Program-made: the position numbers and the translations under genes
Assembly: GCA_003265975.1 (NCBI GenBank)
Contig: QFBU01000045.1
Location: forward strand, 1-10,045
Length of the DNA stretch: 10,045 bases
DNA from: Candidatus Marinamargulisbacteria bacterium SCGC AAA071-K20
GTDB lineage: Bacteria > Margulisbacteria > Marinamargulisbacteria > GCA-2716485 > AAA071-K20
Reading direction: 5' to 3'
The notes under the pieces: generated by a model
Databases searched by the model: none
Seen by the model: only the letters and a program-made list of their open reading frames with translations
Told to the model about the DNA's origin: nothing
In this document: positions 9,006-10,045 of the stretch, piece after piece
Position numbering within the stretch: the stretch's first letter is position 1
How the letters are laid out: every line of letters begins with the position of its first letter

Positions 9006-9608
9006 TTAAGAGAGGCCTAGTATCTTTTTCACGTCGGTATGAATGTCGCCTATGTTTTTTCCATCCACATCAATCTTAGTCATGCGGTGAGGATGTTTTT
9101 GAGCTTGGTCCAGATAACCTTCTCTTACTCTTTCGTGAAACGCCAATTCTTCTTTTTCAAAACGATCTAAATCAGCTCTCTTTTTGGCCCGTCTAATTCC
9201 TTCTTCTACATTTAGGTCAAATAATATGGTTTTGTCAGGGGTTAAGTTAACAATGCTACTAAGACGGTCTACCACGTCTCTAGACATTCCCCGTCCAAAT
9301 ACTTGGTAGGCAATTGTAGAGTCGATGTAACGATCACATAATACAATTTTCCCTTCTTTTAGGGCTGGCTCTATCACACGTTTTACATGCTCTAAACGGT
9401 CTACATAAAATAATAAGAGCTCTGAGTATTCGTGTGTAAAGTCAATGGTTGAATGTAAAATTATATTTCTAATTTCAACCCCAATGTCAGTACCGCCCGG
9501 CTCTCTGGTGAGGATTACCGACTTACCGTCTTTTTCTAGAGCTCCCTTTAAAAGGGAACTTTGTGTCGACTTTCCGCATCCTTCTACACCTTCAAACGTT
9601 ATAAACAT
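9006..9608 (-). CDS. tmk: thymidylate kinase (dTMP kinase)
   Basis: Tmk phosphorylates dTMP to dTDP with ATP, the step that commits thymidine nucleotides to dTTP for DNA synthesis; it acts in the cytoplasm, normally as a dimer. At 200 residues it is of standard length. Visible motifs are the P-loop GVEGCGKST (7-15), TREPGGT (34-40), the dTMP-binding helix with DRLEHV (70-75), and DRYIDSTIAYQ (92-102), which has the DR(Y/F)xxSxxAYQ family signature. The basic LID region is near RRAKKRADLDRF (139-150). The start ATG 9608 is supported by a GGAG Shine-Dalgarno 7 nt upstream, inside the end of the R3H ATPase gene. The 3-nt gap to that gene implies one transcript and possible translational coupling. 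Confidence 0.97.
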   Translation of the reverse strand: MFITFEGVEGCGKSTQSSLLKGALEKDGKSVILTREPGGTDIGVEIRNIILHSTIDFTHEYSELLLFYVDRLEHVKRVIEPALKEGKIVLCDRYIDSTIAYQVFGRGMSRDVVDRLSSIVNLTPDKTILFDLNVEEGIRRAKKRADLDRFEKEELAFHERVREGYLDQAQKHPHRMTKIDVDGKNIGDIHTDVKKILGLS

Positions 9609-9611
9609 TCC

Positions 9612-10045
9612 TTAGCTCCGAGGGTATATTCTTACGCGTCTATTTGGATCATTGCCTACACTCATCGAGTTTAAACCAATGTCAAAAGCATGTCGGTGTT
9701 GTAGTCGTCGTTGATAAGTAGGACGCGGTGAGAGTTCTATGATTCGGCTTTCTGAAATAACCTGTTGGCAACCACGCTCTACTTCTCTGATGGCCTCATT
9801 TTCTTGTTCTTCGTCAGAGTCTGCAAGGCGATACCAACGTTTGAAAAACTTATTAATGGCACTGGTTTCAGACGTATTTATGATATGAAGTGGTAATTGG
9901 TGAGACTGTGCTAATGATGCAATTTTAGACTTGCCTTTTACCTGCGATTTTATGGTTAAAACAATGTCAGCTTCACTGATGCTTGGTGCAATTTTAACAG
10001 GAACTTCTAGCGAGTGAATCACGCTTGCTACATTCTCGGTTTTAA
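9612..10045 (-). CDS. R3H-domain ATPase, Ycf45/SpoIIIAA-like, C-terminal part (5' end beyond window)
   Basis: The last 143 residues of a larger protein; the frame is open to the right edge (KTENVAS before the GTG at 10022), so that GTG is probably an internal Val and not a start. The C terminus has the R3H nucleic-acid-binding signature: LSPRPTYQRRLQH (residues about 104-116; R-x3-H at 112-116), then LNSMSVGNDPNRRVRIYPR to the end. That ending, with 'GxxPNRRVRIYP', is characteristic of the AAA-type ATPase plus R3H family (Ycf45 in cyanobacteria and plastids, related to SpoIIIAA). The preceding ADIVLTIKSQVKGKSKIASLA and LPLHIINTSE stretch fits the linker after the ATPase core. The P-loop and Walker B would lie outside the window. 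The cellular role of the family is poorly defined; single-stranded nucleic acid binding is expected from R3H. It leads the visible gene string into tmk. Confidence 0.85.
   Translation of the reverse strand, partial: KTENVASVIHSLEVPVKIAPSISEADIVLTIKSQVKGKSKIASLAQSHQLPLHIINTSETSAINKFFKRWYRLADSDEEQENEAIREVERGCQQVISESRIIELSPRPTYQRRLQHRHAFDIGLNSMSVGNDPNRRVRIYPRS
9616..9619 (-). promoter_or_regulatory. tmk ribosome binding site GGAG
   Basis: GGAG lies 7 nt before the tmk ATG and overlaps the last sense codons of the upstream gene (CGG AGC TAA). Ribosomes finishing the R3H protein pass directly over it, consistent with coupled translation. Confidence 0.6.

Noticed and set aside
10020..10022. GTG as the start of a complete 136-residue gene
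   Set aside because: The frame stays open to the window edge, and the family is a larger ATPase whose C-terminal R3H part this matches, so it is a truncated view of a longer gene.

Overview
The window carries four genes, all on the minus strand, so they read from right to left. In transcription order these are the C-terminal part of an R3H-domain ATPase of the Ycf45/SpoIIIAA-like family (cut by the right edge), thymidylate kinase (tmk), dihydrodipicolinate reductase (dapB), and one enormous gene that fills the left 8 kb and runs off the left edge. The ATPase gene and tmk are 3 nt apart, tmk and dapB 33 nt apart, and dapB is followed by about 120 nt of non-coding leader before the giant gene. 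No RNA gene, CRISPR array, insertion sequence or phage gene was seen.

The giant gene is the main content. Its frame is open for 2,657 codons, from a stop at 7975-7973 to the left edge of the window, and no stop has been reached there. The product looks soluble and largely helical: rich in Lys, Glu, Asp, Leu, Thr and Gln, with about eleven Cys and six Trp by my reading. It holds coiled-coil stretches, Ala/Pro-rich hinges, one PDZ-like domain near the middle and one uncharged glycine-rich segment. I do not recognise the protein as a whole and assign no function.

The 5' end of the giant gene is abnormal. The open frame has no ATG, GTG or TTG for its first 113 codons, although those codons look protein-coding. 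A 54-codon ORF starting at ATG 8106 overlaps it in another frame, and a single -1 shift would join the two. This may be a sequencing or assembly error, a real mutation, or recoding. A strong Shine-Dalgarno sequence lies upstream but is not well placed for that ATG.

The organism is a bacterium of moderate A+T content using the standard code. A Ycf45-type R3H ATPase, a lysine/peptidoglycan pathway gene and a giant helical protein together would fit a poorly cultured lineage such as Margulisbacteria (relatives of Cyanobacteria) or Omnitrophota, the latter known for giant genes. This placement is a low-confidence inference. The three right-hand genes are housekeeping; nothing in the sequence links them functionally to the giant gene beyond shared strand and proximity.
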